In this document: one piece after another, positions 17,242 to 25,304 of the stretch
How the letters are laid out: every line of letters starts with the position of its first letter
Position numbering within the stretch: position 1 is the first letter of the stretch
From: Bacteroidia bacterium
Lineage (GTDB): Bacteria > Bacteroidota > Bacteroidia > B-17B0 > Aurantibacillaceae
Assembly (NCBI GenBank): GCA_016787445.1
Contig: JAEUTQ010000057.1
Span: forward strand, 1-64,000
Direction of reading: 5' to 3'
DNA length: 64,000 nt
The notes under the pieces: generated by a model
What the model saw: the letters and a program-made list of their open reading frames with translations, nothing else
What the model was told of the DNA's origin: nothing
Databases searched by the model: none
Made by a program: the position numbers and the translations under genes

Positions 17242-18566
17242 TGTTGGATTACAATTTTCTTTGTAATTACTCCTTCAGTTGTGAAGAGTCGTAAATTATA
17301 AATTCCTTCACTAATGCTGCTAACGTCAATTTGATTAGTGGAGTTAGTTCGTAGTACTCTTACTCCAAGTGAATTTATAATTTCTATTTGAGAGCTCTTA
17401 ACGTCTAATATCCCAAAATCCATTTTTAATAAATTATTCGCAGGATTAGGGAATATTTTAATTTCATCATTCGCATCACCATATTCCTCCACGCCAATTG
17501 CACAACTATTAATACATACTATCCTTATTCGATGATTTGATCCATCAGCTATTAAAATATTCCCATCAGCATCCAGTGCTATATGTTGTGGTGATATTTG
17601 TGCATTAATTGCCGGACCATTATCGCCAGAATAACCCGGAACACCTGTTCCTACAATAGTACTAATTATTCCGGCAGTATTTATTTTACGAATAGTGCCA
17701 AAGGCATAATCCGCAACATAAATGTTACCTGAAGCATCTAAAGCTAATCCTCTTGGGTTTCCGAGTTTAGCTAAAGTAGCAAGGCCCCCATCGCCTGTGT
17801 TCCCGTATAATCCGCCGATACCGGCTATCGTAGTGATGACACCTGAGGAATTTATTTTACGCACACAATTGTTTCCAAACTCAACAACGTAAATATTACC
17901 TGTAGCATCCAATTCGATTGCTTGTGGCGAATAAAGCTGTGCCAATGAGGCAAGGCCACCATCCCCTGAAAACCCTGCCGTTCCAATCCCTGCTACCGTT
18001 GTAATAATGCCCCCAGTATCTATTTTTCTAATCCTATGATTGCCTGCGTCTGCAAAATAAACATTACCAATTGCATCAAGTGCTACATCCCAAGGCTCTC
18101 TGATGTTGGCAGTTGTGGCCAATCCTCCATCACCTGAAAACCCAGGTACACCATTTCCTGCAATGGTATTAACAATACCACTAGTATTTATTTTTCTTAT
18201 TCTATGATTTTGTCCATCCGCAATGTAAATATTTCCCATTGGGTCTAATTCAATACCCCTCGGATTATAAAATTGAGCTAAGGTAGCAGTACCACCATCT
18301 CCCAAACTTGACCCGCCTCCTGCTAAAGTTGATATTATTCCTGCATTATTTACTAATCGTAAAGTGCTATAATAACCAGTGGTAAAGTATAAATTGTTAA
18401 AGGCGGACGCAATTCCAATCGGAAGATAGACCTGAGCTGAAGTTGCAGGCCCTCCATCTCCGCTATTTGCGGTGCAGGTCCCAATTCCTGCATAAGTATA
18501 AATGTTTTGAGCATTAAAAGAAATACTCCAAAAAAACAAAAAAATAAAGGTGTGTTTCAGTTTCAT
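17238..18566 (-). CDS. NHL-repeat secreted protein with T9SS type A sorting domain
   Basis: 442-aa secreted beta-propeller. I start at the ATG at 18566 (MKLKHTFIFLFFW), which gives a clean signal peptide ending FNAQ and removes an overlap with the next gene. About six NHL-like repeats of 50-57 residues follow, each with the pattern GNIYVADxxNHRIRKI then TIAGxGxxGFSGDGG. The last 75 residues form a Por secretion-system type A domain (IKIFPNPANNLLKMDF, ending IVIQH), so the protein is exported by T9SS and probably held at the surface. NHL propellers bind proteins or RNA or act as lyase-type enzymes; no catalytic site is recognisable. It is the last of a minus-strand run of secreted proteins. 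Confidence 0.85.
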   Translation of the reverse strand: MKLKHTFIFLFFWSISFNAQNIYTYAGIGTCTANSGDGGPATSAQVYLPIGIASAFNNLYFTTGYYSTLRLVNNAGIISTLAGGGSSLGDGGTATLAQFYNPRGIELDPMGNIYIADGQNHRIRKINTSGIVNTIAGNGVPGFSGDGGLATTANIREPWDVALDAIGNVYFADAGNHRIRKIDTGGIITTVAGIGTAGFSGDGGLASLAQLYSPQAIELDATGNIYVVEFGNNCVRKINSSGVITTIAGIGGLYGNTGDGGLATLAKLGNPRGLALDASGNIYVADYAFGTIRKINTAGIISTIVGTGVPGYSGDNGPAINAQISPQHIALDADGNILIADGSNHRIRIVCINSCAIGVEEYGDANDEIKIFPNPANNLLKMDFGILDVKSSQIEIINSLGVRVLRTNSTNQIDVSSISEGIYNLRLFTTEGVITKKIVIQH

Positions 18567-18588
18567 TAACATAAATATACCAATACAA

Positions 18589-18957
18589 TTACTTCTTTCC
18601 AATATAACGGCTTGAATTAGGTCCCATACCTGGAGTGAAGTCTATGTAAACACTATCATTAACAAATCTTCCAAACAAATGCATTCTTTGATCGAAAAAT
18701 TTAGAGTTTCTTAATTTAGTTACAAACACCCCTTCTTGCATTTCAATATTCAACATCGAATCAGCGGATGACTTACTAATTACTATTGTAAAATTATTAG
18801 TGCTTGATATGAAAGACTTGCTTTGTGCATCACAATATCTTACAGTACGCACCGATGCAAAATTTCCGCAATATGCATCGCGGTAATCTGAAGGTTTTAT
18901 AGCAAATGAAGTAATCAAAGTAAAAAAAAGAAGTAAAAATATATTTAGAATTTTCAT
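18589..18957 (-). CDS. Small secreted protein of unknown function
   Basis: 122-aa protein with a clear Sec signal peptide (residues 1-19, IFLLLFFTLITSFA). The mature part has two cysteines (DAYCGNF and VRYCDAQ) that could form a disulfide, and a beta-rich C-terminal half. It carries no T9SS sorting domain. I recognise no family. It sits 18 bp after the GH16 gene and just before the NHL gene, so it is probably co-transcribed with these secreted proteins. Confidence 0.65.
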   Translation of the reverse strand: MKILNIFLLLFFTLITSFAIKPSDYRDAYCGNFASVRTVRYCDAQSKSFISSTNNFTIVISKSSADSMLNIEMQEGVFVTKLRNSKFFDQRMHLFGRFVNDSVYIDFTPGMGPNSSRYIGKK

Positions 18958-18975
18958 ATTATTTAATTGTAATTG

Positions 18976-20037
18976 TTAATTTGGACATTCGGTAACGCGC
19001 ATTAAAAAAGATCCGGAACCATTATCATTTATTGTTGTACCTTCATTAAGTAATACAAAATCTGTTGCCCAAAAGCTAACATTACTTCCTGTATTTATTG
19101 TACTTGTACAACTAGAGCCTCCGATTGTTACCGATTTTTTAACGGCATATGTGTATGACCCCGCACTGAAATTACAAATATTCTCTACTGTGCTGCAATC
19201 TGGAGTAAGTTGCCATAAATTGAAATAATTAACCTGAAAATAAGCTGGAAAAACAGTATTAGGGTCAGGAGGGTTTAGCCAGTTTGATGGGATAATTGCA
19301 AAGTTAATTATTGTAGAAAGTGAATGACTTGGCACATGCGCAGGATCATTGTCTACTGAAAAAACAGGAGAATCATCGAAAAAGTAGGTGAATCTGTCTG
19401 GCTCCCAAAACACAGCATACTTATGTTCATTTGCAATATTTGTCCCAACATCGATCCCTGGTGGGATGACACTACCGCCTGGACATGATGGCAAGGCTGG
19501 GCAAGGTGGTGAAACAGGCGAAGGATAATACCAGTAGTTAAACCCCATTTGATTTCCAAGTGAGGAAACAAGACCGCCATTTTCGACAATGTCAATTTCG
19601 TTATACCAGCAATATGGTGTATCACCCATTCCCCAAATCCAAAAAGCCGGCCAATAACCCATCCCTACAGGTAATTTGGCTGATATTTCATAATAGCCGT
19701 ATTTGGCTGTCCATGTTGATGAAATAACACCACTTTGATATTTGTATGGTGAGTTCGGTCCTGCGGTATATGTTATTGGAGTTACTGTTTCACACTTTAT
19801 TGCTAAATACCCTGTACTGTACGTTAATAAGAGATTTGATGCGCTATTATATTCATCACCATTGTTAACAGGCGCACCCCAAGGATATGTTGTAATCCAT
19901 TGGGGACTGAGTGTATTCGTATTGAAAGCGTCTTGTTGGGTAAGCGACCATGTTGCATCACTTAAAGGCAATTGCGCCCGCATAAATACAGAGATGTTAA
20001 AAACAACATATAAGAACAACGTTAAAGTCCTTTTCAT
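18976..20037 (-). CDS. Glycoside hydrolase family 16 beta-glucanase
   Basis: 353-aa secreted enzyme of the laminarinase/lichenase type that cleaves beta-1,3 or mixed-linkage glucans. Signal peptide about residues 1-21. The GH16 catalytic motif EIDIVE is intact, with nucleophile E147, D149 and acid/base E152, preceded by the substrate-cleft segment GYWPAFWIWG. The last about 90 residues (starting TPDCSTVENICNF) resemble the short beta 3-coathanger modules found at the ends of Bacteroidota secreted proteins. No T9SS type A or B sorting domain is visible, so it may leave by Sec only and stay periplasmic. Substrate specificity is inferred from family only. Confidence 0.85.
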   Translation of the reverse strand: MKRTLTLFLYVVFNISVFMRAQLPLSDATWSLTQQDAFNTNTLSPQWITTYPWGAPVNNGDEYNSASNLLLTYSTGYLAIKCETVTPITYTAGPNSPYKYQSGVISSTWTAKYGYYEISAKLPVGMGYWPAFWIWGMGDTPYCWYNEIDIVENGGLVSSLGNQMGFNYWYYPSPVSPPCPALPSCPGGSVIPPGIDVGTNIANEHKYAVFWEPDRFTYFFDDSPVFSVDNDPAHVPSHSLSTIINFAIIPSNWLNPPDPNTVFPAYFQVNYFNLWQLTPDCSTVENICNFSAGSYTYAVKKSVTIGGSSCTSTINTGSNVSFWATDFVLLNEGTTINDNGSGSFLMRVTECPN

Positions 20038-20039
20038 AG

Positions 20040-21224
20040 TTACTCAGTTAAAATCATTTTCTTGGTTTCAATTTCCTTATTATTTACAACCAGACTGTAG
20101 TAATACATACCTGGTGCAAAATCGTTAGCGTTTATTGTAATTGTACCCTTGCCTGAAGATAGAGCTTTAAGTGTTTTTAATAATTTACCGTTCATATCAA
20201 AAACTAAAACAGAGGAGTTAGCATTTCTTTCGGCAATAAAATATTCAATAACTGTTTCTTTGTTAAACGGGTTAGGGTTGTTTTGTTTAATGTAAGAACT
20301 GTTATTACTTTCATCAGCACTTCCATTCTCCGGTGCAATTAATCTGTTATTACCGCTTGCCTTCGCACAACAATTATTTACATCATTTTCTAATTGCGCA
20401 ACCTTTGCATTTTGTTCTTTAAGTGCCTCAATTAGTAAACCCACTAACATTTCATAGCAAACGGCTTTTGTTCCATCTTGCATCGTCTTTACCACTTGTG
20501 GGGCAACTGCTTCTACATCTTGTGCAATTACACCCATGTATTCCTTTGCACTACCATAAACACTTGGGTTCTGTTTTTCTACTTTTAGTTTGTAGGTAAC
20601 GCCATTGATTTTATTTACTTTGCTCATCGCGCTATCTATGCCTTTTATCTCATCTTTAATGTTTTTATCTGAACCCAAATAATTACCATCAGAAAAAATC
20701 CAACCCTGTCCTGCTACATAAAACTTAGTTGTGCCATTTAACTTAACTAAGTAATTAGCAGAATTTGCCCTGTTTGTAGCAGTAATCATAGACTGATACC
20801 AATCGCCAGTATGGCTGGCATTAATGTGAATTCCAGTAGCTATTGTATAAATACTTAGGTTTCCATTATCTGTTGTCGTATTTATCAATAAGTTTCCGGC
20901 TGAATTAATTCGCATCTTTTCACTGCCATCGATTGTGAAACCCATAACATTATAAGCCGGATGAAATAACCCGGTTTGGTCATTACCGTACCATGTAAAG
21001 TCTGGCGTGTTAGCTGCTGAATAACCATTATTACCGCGTATGCGGGCAGCTGAACCACTAATTGATGAAGCTGAACTTACAACTAGGTCGCCTGTAAACT
21101 TATGCTTTTCGCCACCTCCAGGTGCAGTTGTTGAACCATAAGACACAGCCCCACCACTAAATACTTTAATTTGCGCAGATGCAACTGTTGTTAAACTCAT
21201 AAAGAGTAAAATAATTCTTTTCAT
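20040..21224 (-). CDS. Secreted tail-fibre-like protein: S74 intramolecular chaperone plus T9SS sorting domain
   Basis: 394-aa protein with a signal peptide (about 1-18, ending ASAQ), a beta-rich region 20-180, then a peptidase S74 domain at about 182-265. The S74 catalytic dyad is visible as Ser 185 and Lys 190 (LGSDKNIKDEI), followed by GVIAQDVEAVAPQVV. A coiled coil (about 262-285) with a Cys pair (285-286) follows, then a T9SS type A domain from about 314 (NNPNPFNKETVIEYFI to the end). S74 domains trimerise tail-fibre stems and then cut themselves off at the Ser. Here the sorting domain is on the far side of that cut site. It precedes GH16 by 2 bp. Confidence 0.82.
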   Translation of the reverse strand: MKRIILLFMSLTTVASAQIKVFSGGAVSYGSTTAPGGGEKHKFTGDLVVSSASSISGSAARIRGNNGYSAANTPDFTWYGNDQTGLFHPAYNVMGFTIDGSEKMRINSAGNLLINTTTDNGNLSIYTIATGIHINASHTGDWYQSMITATNRANSANYLVKLNGTTKFYVAGQGWIFSDGNYLGSDKNIKDEIKGIDSAMSKVNKINGVTYKLKVEKQNPSVYGSAKEYMGVIAQDVEAVAPQVVKTMQDGTKAVCYEMLVGLLIEALKEQNAKVAQLENDVNNCCAKASGNNRLIAPENGSADESNNSSYIKQNNPNPFNKETVIEYFIAERNANSSVLVFDMNGKLLKTLKALSSGKGTITINANDFAPGMYYYSLVVNNKEIETKKMILTE

Positions 21225-21315
21225 AATCCTTTATTGCTTTTAACAAAAATAGTGAATGTTTTAACATAGGCAAATTTGCTTATGATAAAAATTGCATATA
21301 TGATGAATATTGTGC

Positions 21316-21540
21316 GTGGCATACCTGCGCAGTAATAAATTCTTAAAGGCTTTTGGGCAAAACTTAAAAAGGGTTAGGCTCGCAAAAAATGTATCGCAAG
21401 CCGATTTAGCTTACAATTGCGGAATGGAAATAAGCCAAATCAGTCGACTTGAAAGAGGTTTATTAAATACAGGGATTTCAAACATATATTTAATTGCAAA
21501 ATACCTAGAAGTTGAACCGAAAGAGTTGTTCGATTTTTAA
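21316..21540 (+). CDS. XRE-family helix-turn-helix regulator
   Basis: Short cytoplasmic DNA-binding protein, about 74 aa. A single HTH_3 domain is visible: FGQNLKRVRLAKNVSQADLAY and ISQISRLERGLLNTGISNIYLIAKYLEV. No ATG exists at the front; the start is either TTG at 21310 or GTG at 21316, and I give the GTG. The conserved domain begins 10 codons later, so either is possible. It is divergent from the S74 gene and its stop overlaps the stop of the ABC exporter by 4 bp. Its target is unknown. Confidence 0.75.
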   Translation: MAYLRSNKFLKAFGQNLKRVRLAKNVSQADLAYNCGMEISQISRLERGLLNTGISNIYLIAKYLEVEPKELFDF

Positions 21541-23390
21541 TCCTTAACCCACTCTAATTGCATTTTATTCAACTTGTAGTAAAAGCCATTTTCATTGGCA
21601 ATTAAGTCGTGGTGCGTGCCGGTTTCTTTTACTTCGCCTTTGTGTAACACCACAATCTTGTCGGCATTTTTAATGGTAGATAAACGGTGAGCAATCACAA
21701 TGGAGGTTCGTCCCACCATTAATTTATCTAAAGCTTCTTGCACTAATCTTTCGCTTTCTGCATCCAAACTGCTGGTCGCTTCATCTAAAATTAAAATGCT
21801 TGGGTTCTTCAATACCGCACGCGCAATAGCCACACGTTGTCTTTGTCCGCCTGATAATTGTATACCTCTGTCGCCAACTACCGTTTCAAATTTTTCAGGG
21901 AAGCTCATGATGAAATCGTAAGCGTTCGCTTTTTTAGCGGCTTCAATAATTTCATCCATGCTCGCATCCGGTTTACCGTACAAAATATTTTCTCTAATAC
22001 TTCCACCAAATAATAATACATCCTGCGGTACAATCGCCATTTGATCTCGTAAAGCCGTTAACTCGTAGTCGGTCGATTTTTTACCATCGATGGTATAGCT
22101 GCCGGCCGTTGGTTCGTAAAATCGCAACACCATAGAGGCAATGGTAGATTTACCGCTACCGCTGCTTCCTACTAATGCTAATGTTTGTCCCGGTTCTATT
22201 TTAAAGGATACATCTTTTAATACTTCAAAATCCTTTCGTGTAGGATACGTAAAATTGATATTCTTAAACTCAATTTCTCCTTTTAATCTTTCGAGGTTAG
22301 ATTTTTTCTCTTCTAAATTTATTTTTTCAATGTTACCGTCAATCAATTCAAAAATACGTTCGTTGGCACCCATGGCACGTTGTATGGAAGCTATCTGATC
22401 CGGTAATCCGCCCAATGAGCCTGCCACGAATAAGGAAAGCATCAAAAATTTACCAAACTCTTCCGCTGTAATTTCACCACTGTTTTTAAGAAGTAACATT
22501 CGCCACAAAATAAAAAACACGGCGCCAAAAATAAATGTTACCACAAAAGCAAAAAACGAACCTCTGAAAATTCCGAATTTTAATCCGAACTTTCTTACTT
22601 CTTCCGTATTAGCTGTGTAACGATTAATTTCAAATGTTTCATTGGTAAATGATTTTACATTCGCAATTCCGGTTAATGCTTCGCCAACGATAACATTACT
22701 TTGCGCGATTTTATCCTGAAACTGTTTAGAGTATCCTCTGATTTTCTTTCCAAAAACAAGTGCAATTACAATGAGTGGAGGAATGATGATTAAAAACAGT
22801 TGCGCCACTTCCCAAGAGGTGTAATAAATGATAAATACCAATCCACCCAAGCCAACAATACTCTGGCGAATTAATTCGGCGATGTTAACTGTAAACGCGT
22901 CTGAAACCACATTAATATCAGTTGCAATGCGGCTGCTTAATTCTGCTACTTGATTTTGGGAGAAAAATTCCATCGGCATTTGAATGATGCGTTTAAACGA
23001 ATCTGTTCTCAAGCCTTTTAAAATACTTTCGGTAACCTGCGCGAACATAAATACACGTCCGAATGAAAACACACCTTGTACTACCAAAATCAACAGGAGC
23101 ATTTGTCCGATGTCGATTAACTCGGTATTCATTTGTTCCACACTTTTTCCGGTTTGTCCGAAATACCCAAACATTTTACCGGAAATTAAAGGGAAGTATA
23201 AACCAACACCGGCGGTGCCGAATAAAAAGAACATACCCAACACAAATTTCCATTTATGCGGACCCAAATAGGAGAATAAGCGTAATGATTTCTTTAAGTT
23301 GGCAAGCGTAAATTTGGCCTTCGGTAATTCTTCCTTCTCACTTTTACTCATTCGGTTACCACGGGTACCTGCAGCAGGACTTTTTGCCAT
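21537..23390 (-). CDS. ABC exporter, fused permease and ATPase (MsbA/BmrA type)
   Basis: 617-aa half-transporter that works as a homodimer. A six-helix ABC membrane domain spans about residues 45-340, followed by the ATPase domain with Walker A GSSGSGKST (near 405), signature LSGGQRQRVAIARA (near 515) and Walker B ILILDEATSSLD. The N-terminal 30 residues are charged and unstructured. Members export lipids, peptides or drugs; the Bacteroidota orthologue next to rpmH-type genes has no settled substrate, so I call it exporter of unknown cargo. Confidence 0.9.
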   Translation of the reverse strand: MAKSPAAGTRGNRMSKSEKEELPKAKFTLANLKKSLRLFSYLGPHKWKFVLGMFFLFGTAGVGLYFPLISGKMFGYFGQTGKSVEQMNTELIDIGQMLLLILVVQGVFSFGRVFMFAQVTESILKGLRTDSFKRIIQMPMEFFSQNQVAELSSRIATDINVVSDAFTVNIAELIRQSIVGLGGLVFIIYYTSWEVAQLFLIIIPPLIVIALVFGKKIRGYSKQFQDKIAQSNVIVGEALTGIANVKSFTNETFEINRYTANTEEVRKFGLKFGIFRGSFFAFVVTFIFGAVFFILWRMLLLKNSGEITAEEFGKFLMLSLFVAGSLGGLPDQIASIQRAMGANERIFELIDGNIEKINLEEKKSNLERLKGEIEFKNINFTYPTRKDFEVLKDVSFKIEPGQTLALVGSSGSGKSTIASMVLRFYEPTAGSYTIDGKKSTDYELTALRDQMAIVPQDVLLFGGSIRENILYGKPDASMDEIIEAAKKANAYDFIMSFPEKFETVVGDRGIQLSGGQRQRVAIARAVLKNPSILILDEATSSLDAESERLVQEALDKLMVGRTSIVIAHRLSTIKNADKIVVLHKGEVKETGTHHDLIANENGFYYKLNKMQLEWVKD

Positions 23391-23489
23391 ATTTGTGTAA
23401 TTTTAAGAGCTCAAAGGTACCTGATTTTGTTGGCTAAAATCTTAAAATTGATGTTTTTGGATCAATTTTAACGAAATTTGAGTCTTTTG

Positions 23490-23520
23490 TTTGTGGGAAA
23501 GCAAAAACTCTTTATATTTG
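23490..23520 (+). promoter_or_regulatory. Bacteroidota-type promoter of rpmH
   Basis: TTTG at 23490-23493, 19 nt spacer, then TATATTTG at 23513-23520, a perfect TAnnTTTG -7 element. It ends 40 nt before the rpmH ATG. A second TTTG at 23486-23489 is at a less good spacing. Confidence 0.85.
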
Positions 23521-23560
23521 CAGTCCATTTTAAAAAAAGAACATTTAAAATTTATATACA

Positions 23561-23722
23561 ATGAAACGTACTTTCCAACCATCGCAACGCAAGAGAAGAA
23601 ATAAGCATGGATTTCGTGAGCGTATGGCAACTGCCAATGGCCGTCGCGTGTTAGCTGCACGTCGTAAAAGAGGTCGTAAAAAATTAACTGTATCTAGCGA
23701 AAAGCTACACAAACGTCAGTAA
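23561..23722 (+). CDS. rpmH: 50S ribosomal protein L34
   Basis: 53-aa ribosomal protein at the tunnel side of the large subunit. It begins [20 protein letters not shown] and continues [21 protein letters not shown], which is the universal L34 sequence. It is too short for many ORF finders and lies in a minus-strand shadow frame. It has a perfect Bacteroidota promoter 5' and a strong terminator 3', so it is a single-gene transcript. The usual neighbours rnpA and dnaA are absent, as expected for this phylum. Confidence 0.97.
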   Translation: MKRTFQPSQRKRRNKHGFRERMATANGRRVLAARRKRGRKKLTVSSEKLHKRQ

Positions 23723-23748
23723 GAATTTGATTTAATATATCAGGTTAT

Positions 23749-23783
23749 AAAAAAACCGCGAGTAGATACTCGCGGTTTTTTAT
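23749..23783 (+). terminator. Intrinsic terminator after rpmH
   Basis: Stem CCGCGAGT/ACTCGCGG (23756-23763 and 23768-23775) with a 4-nt AGAT loop, preceded by an A-run and followed by a T-run. It may also serve the minus-strand decarboxylase gene ending at 23821. Confidence 0.93.
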
Positions 23784-23820
23784 TTTGTCTCCCTTTCCAT
23801 TCAGGGAAGTATTATCGGGA

Positions 23821-25218
23821 TTAATACCCTAAAATCTTTAACATCGATTTATAGCTTTGTTCTTTGGCGAACAAACGCGTTGTAAATTCACCGTCATCTT
23901 CCCTGTCAATTAAAACATGCTTTGGTGCCGGTATTAAACAATGCTGCGTTCCACCGTAACCACTCAAGGCTTCCTGGTAGGCACCTGTGTGAAAGAATCC
24001 AATATACAAAGGTTGCTTTTCGGTTTTCTCAATCTTAGGTAAGAATACCTGATTGGTGTGTGCCTCACTGTTATAATAGTCCATGCTATCGCAAGTTAAG
24101 CCACCCAAGTTGACCGGAACATACGGCTTATCCCAATGATTAATGGCCATCAAAATAAAACGCTGATTAATCCCCCAGGTATCCGGTAAAGTAGTGATAA
24201 AAGAGCTATCAATCATGTACCAGCGTTCGCGGTCGTTTTGCATTTTCTGATCAACAACAGAGTACAAAGTTGCTCCGCTCTCGCCTACAGTAAATGAGCC
24301 GAATTCGGTAAATATGTTAGGTTCATCAATCTCATTTTGGACACAGAAGTTCTTAATTTGAGCCACAATCTCTTCGATCATGTACTCATAATCGTATTCA
24401 AACCCCAAAGAAGTACGAATTGGCATACCCCCTCCGATGTTAAGAGAATCCAGGGTTGGACATATCTTCTTTAATTCCAAATAGATGCTTAAACACTTAT
24501 TTAATTCAGTCCAATAATAAATAGTATCCTTAATTCCGGTATTGATGAAGAAATGCAGGAGCTTTAGTTCGAACTTAGGATTGCTTTGTATCTTCTCCTT
24601 ATAGAGGCTCATGATATCAGTGTAGCGAATACCAAGGCGGGATGAATAGAAGGCAAAGGAAGGTTCTTCTTCGGTGCTGATGCGTATCCCGAGCTTGCAC
24701 TTGTCTACCTTCACATGCTTCTTGTAGTAGTCGAATTCATCCAGGTGATCCAGAACCGGAATCACATTAAAATTATCATTAATCAACTCGGTGATATACT
24801 GCTTGTACAGAGTACGTTTATACCCGTTACAAATAATATACGTATCTTTGGTAAGCTTCTTTTTTTTGTACTGCTCTTTGAGTATTTGGATATCATAAGC
24901 CGAGGAAGTCTCGATATGAACGTCGTTTTTAAGGATTTCATCCAGCACAAACGAAAAATGCGAGCTTTTGGTGCAATAACAGTAAATGTATTTGCCTTTA
25001 TAATCGGCCTTAGCCATAGCTACGTTAAATAAACGTTTCGCTTTTTGAATCTGGCTGCTGATTTTTGGTAAATAAGTTATTTTTAACGGAGTTCCGTATT
25101 GCTTGATAATACCCATTAAAGGTATTTCATTGAAATACAGTTCATTATCTTTTACATCAAATCCTTCTTGAGGAAAATTAAAGGTTTGGTGTATTAAATC
25201 GGAGTATGTATTGTCCAT
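23821..25218 (-). CDS. speA: PLP-dependent arginine decarboxylase (fold type III)
   Basis: 465-aa cytoplasmic enzyme, alanine-racemase-like barrel plus beta domain. The Schiff-base lysine is in YIYCYCTKSSHFSF (K84), and a phosphate-binding glycine stretch NIGGGMP and the FGSFTVGESG segment follow. Length and sequence fit the short SpeA-like decarboxylases of Bacteroidota, which make agmatine from arginine for polyamine synthesis. It could also be a related diamino-acid decarboxylase, as this fold includes ornithine and diaminopimelate enzymes. It is divergent from the arginase gene through a region with two copies of a dyad operator, which supports a role in arginine use. Confidence 0.75.
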   Translation of the reverse strand: MDNTYSDLIHQTFNFPQEGFDVKDNELYFNEIPLMGIIKQYGTPLKITYLPKISSQIQKAKRLFNVAMAKADYKGKYIYCYCTKSSHFSFVLDEILKNDVHIETSSAYDIQILKEQYKKKKLTKDTYIICNGYKRTLYKQYITELINDNFNVIPVLDHLDEFDYYKKHVKVDKCKLGIRISTEEEPSFAFYSSRLGIRYTDIMSLYKEKIQSNPKFELKLLHFFINTGIKDTIYYWTELNKCLSIYLELKKICPTLDSLNIGGGMPIRTSLGFEYDYEYMIEEIVAQIKNFCVQNEIDEPNIFTEFGSFTVGESGATLYSVVDQKMQNDRERWYMIDSSFITTLPDTWGINQRFILMAINHWDKPYVPVNLGGLTCDSMDYYNSEAHTNQVFLPKIEKTEKQPLYIGFFHTGAYQEALSGYGGTQHCLIPAPKHVLIDREDDGEFTTRLFAKEQSYKSMLKILGY

Positions 25219-25227
25219 TTTTAAAAG

Positions 25228-25279
25228 AAGTAAGTGAGTTACTTTATAAAATTTTGGCTAAAGTAAGTAATTTACTTTA
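25228..25279. promoter_or_regulatory. Duplicated dyad operator between arginine decarboxylase and arginase
   Basis: AAGTAAGTGAGTTACTTTA at 25228-25246 and AAGTAAGTAATTTACTTTA at 25261-25279. Each is a dyad, AAGTAA-N5-TTACTT, and the two are 33 bp apart (about three helical turns, same face). They fill the 86-bp divergent gap and must overlap both promoters. The protein that binds is not identifiable from this window. Confidence 0.75.
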
Positions 25280-25304
25280 ACCGCATGTTAAGAAACTAAA
25301 ATAT

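Noticed and set aside
20040-21224. Phage tail fibre or prophage remnant
   Set aside because: The protein has a Sec signal and a T9SS sorting domain, and no other phage genes are near.
23442-23660. Minus-strand frame of 72 codons over rpmH
   Set aside because: It is the shadow of the universally conserved L34 gene and has no family match.
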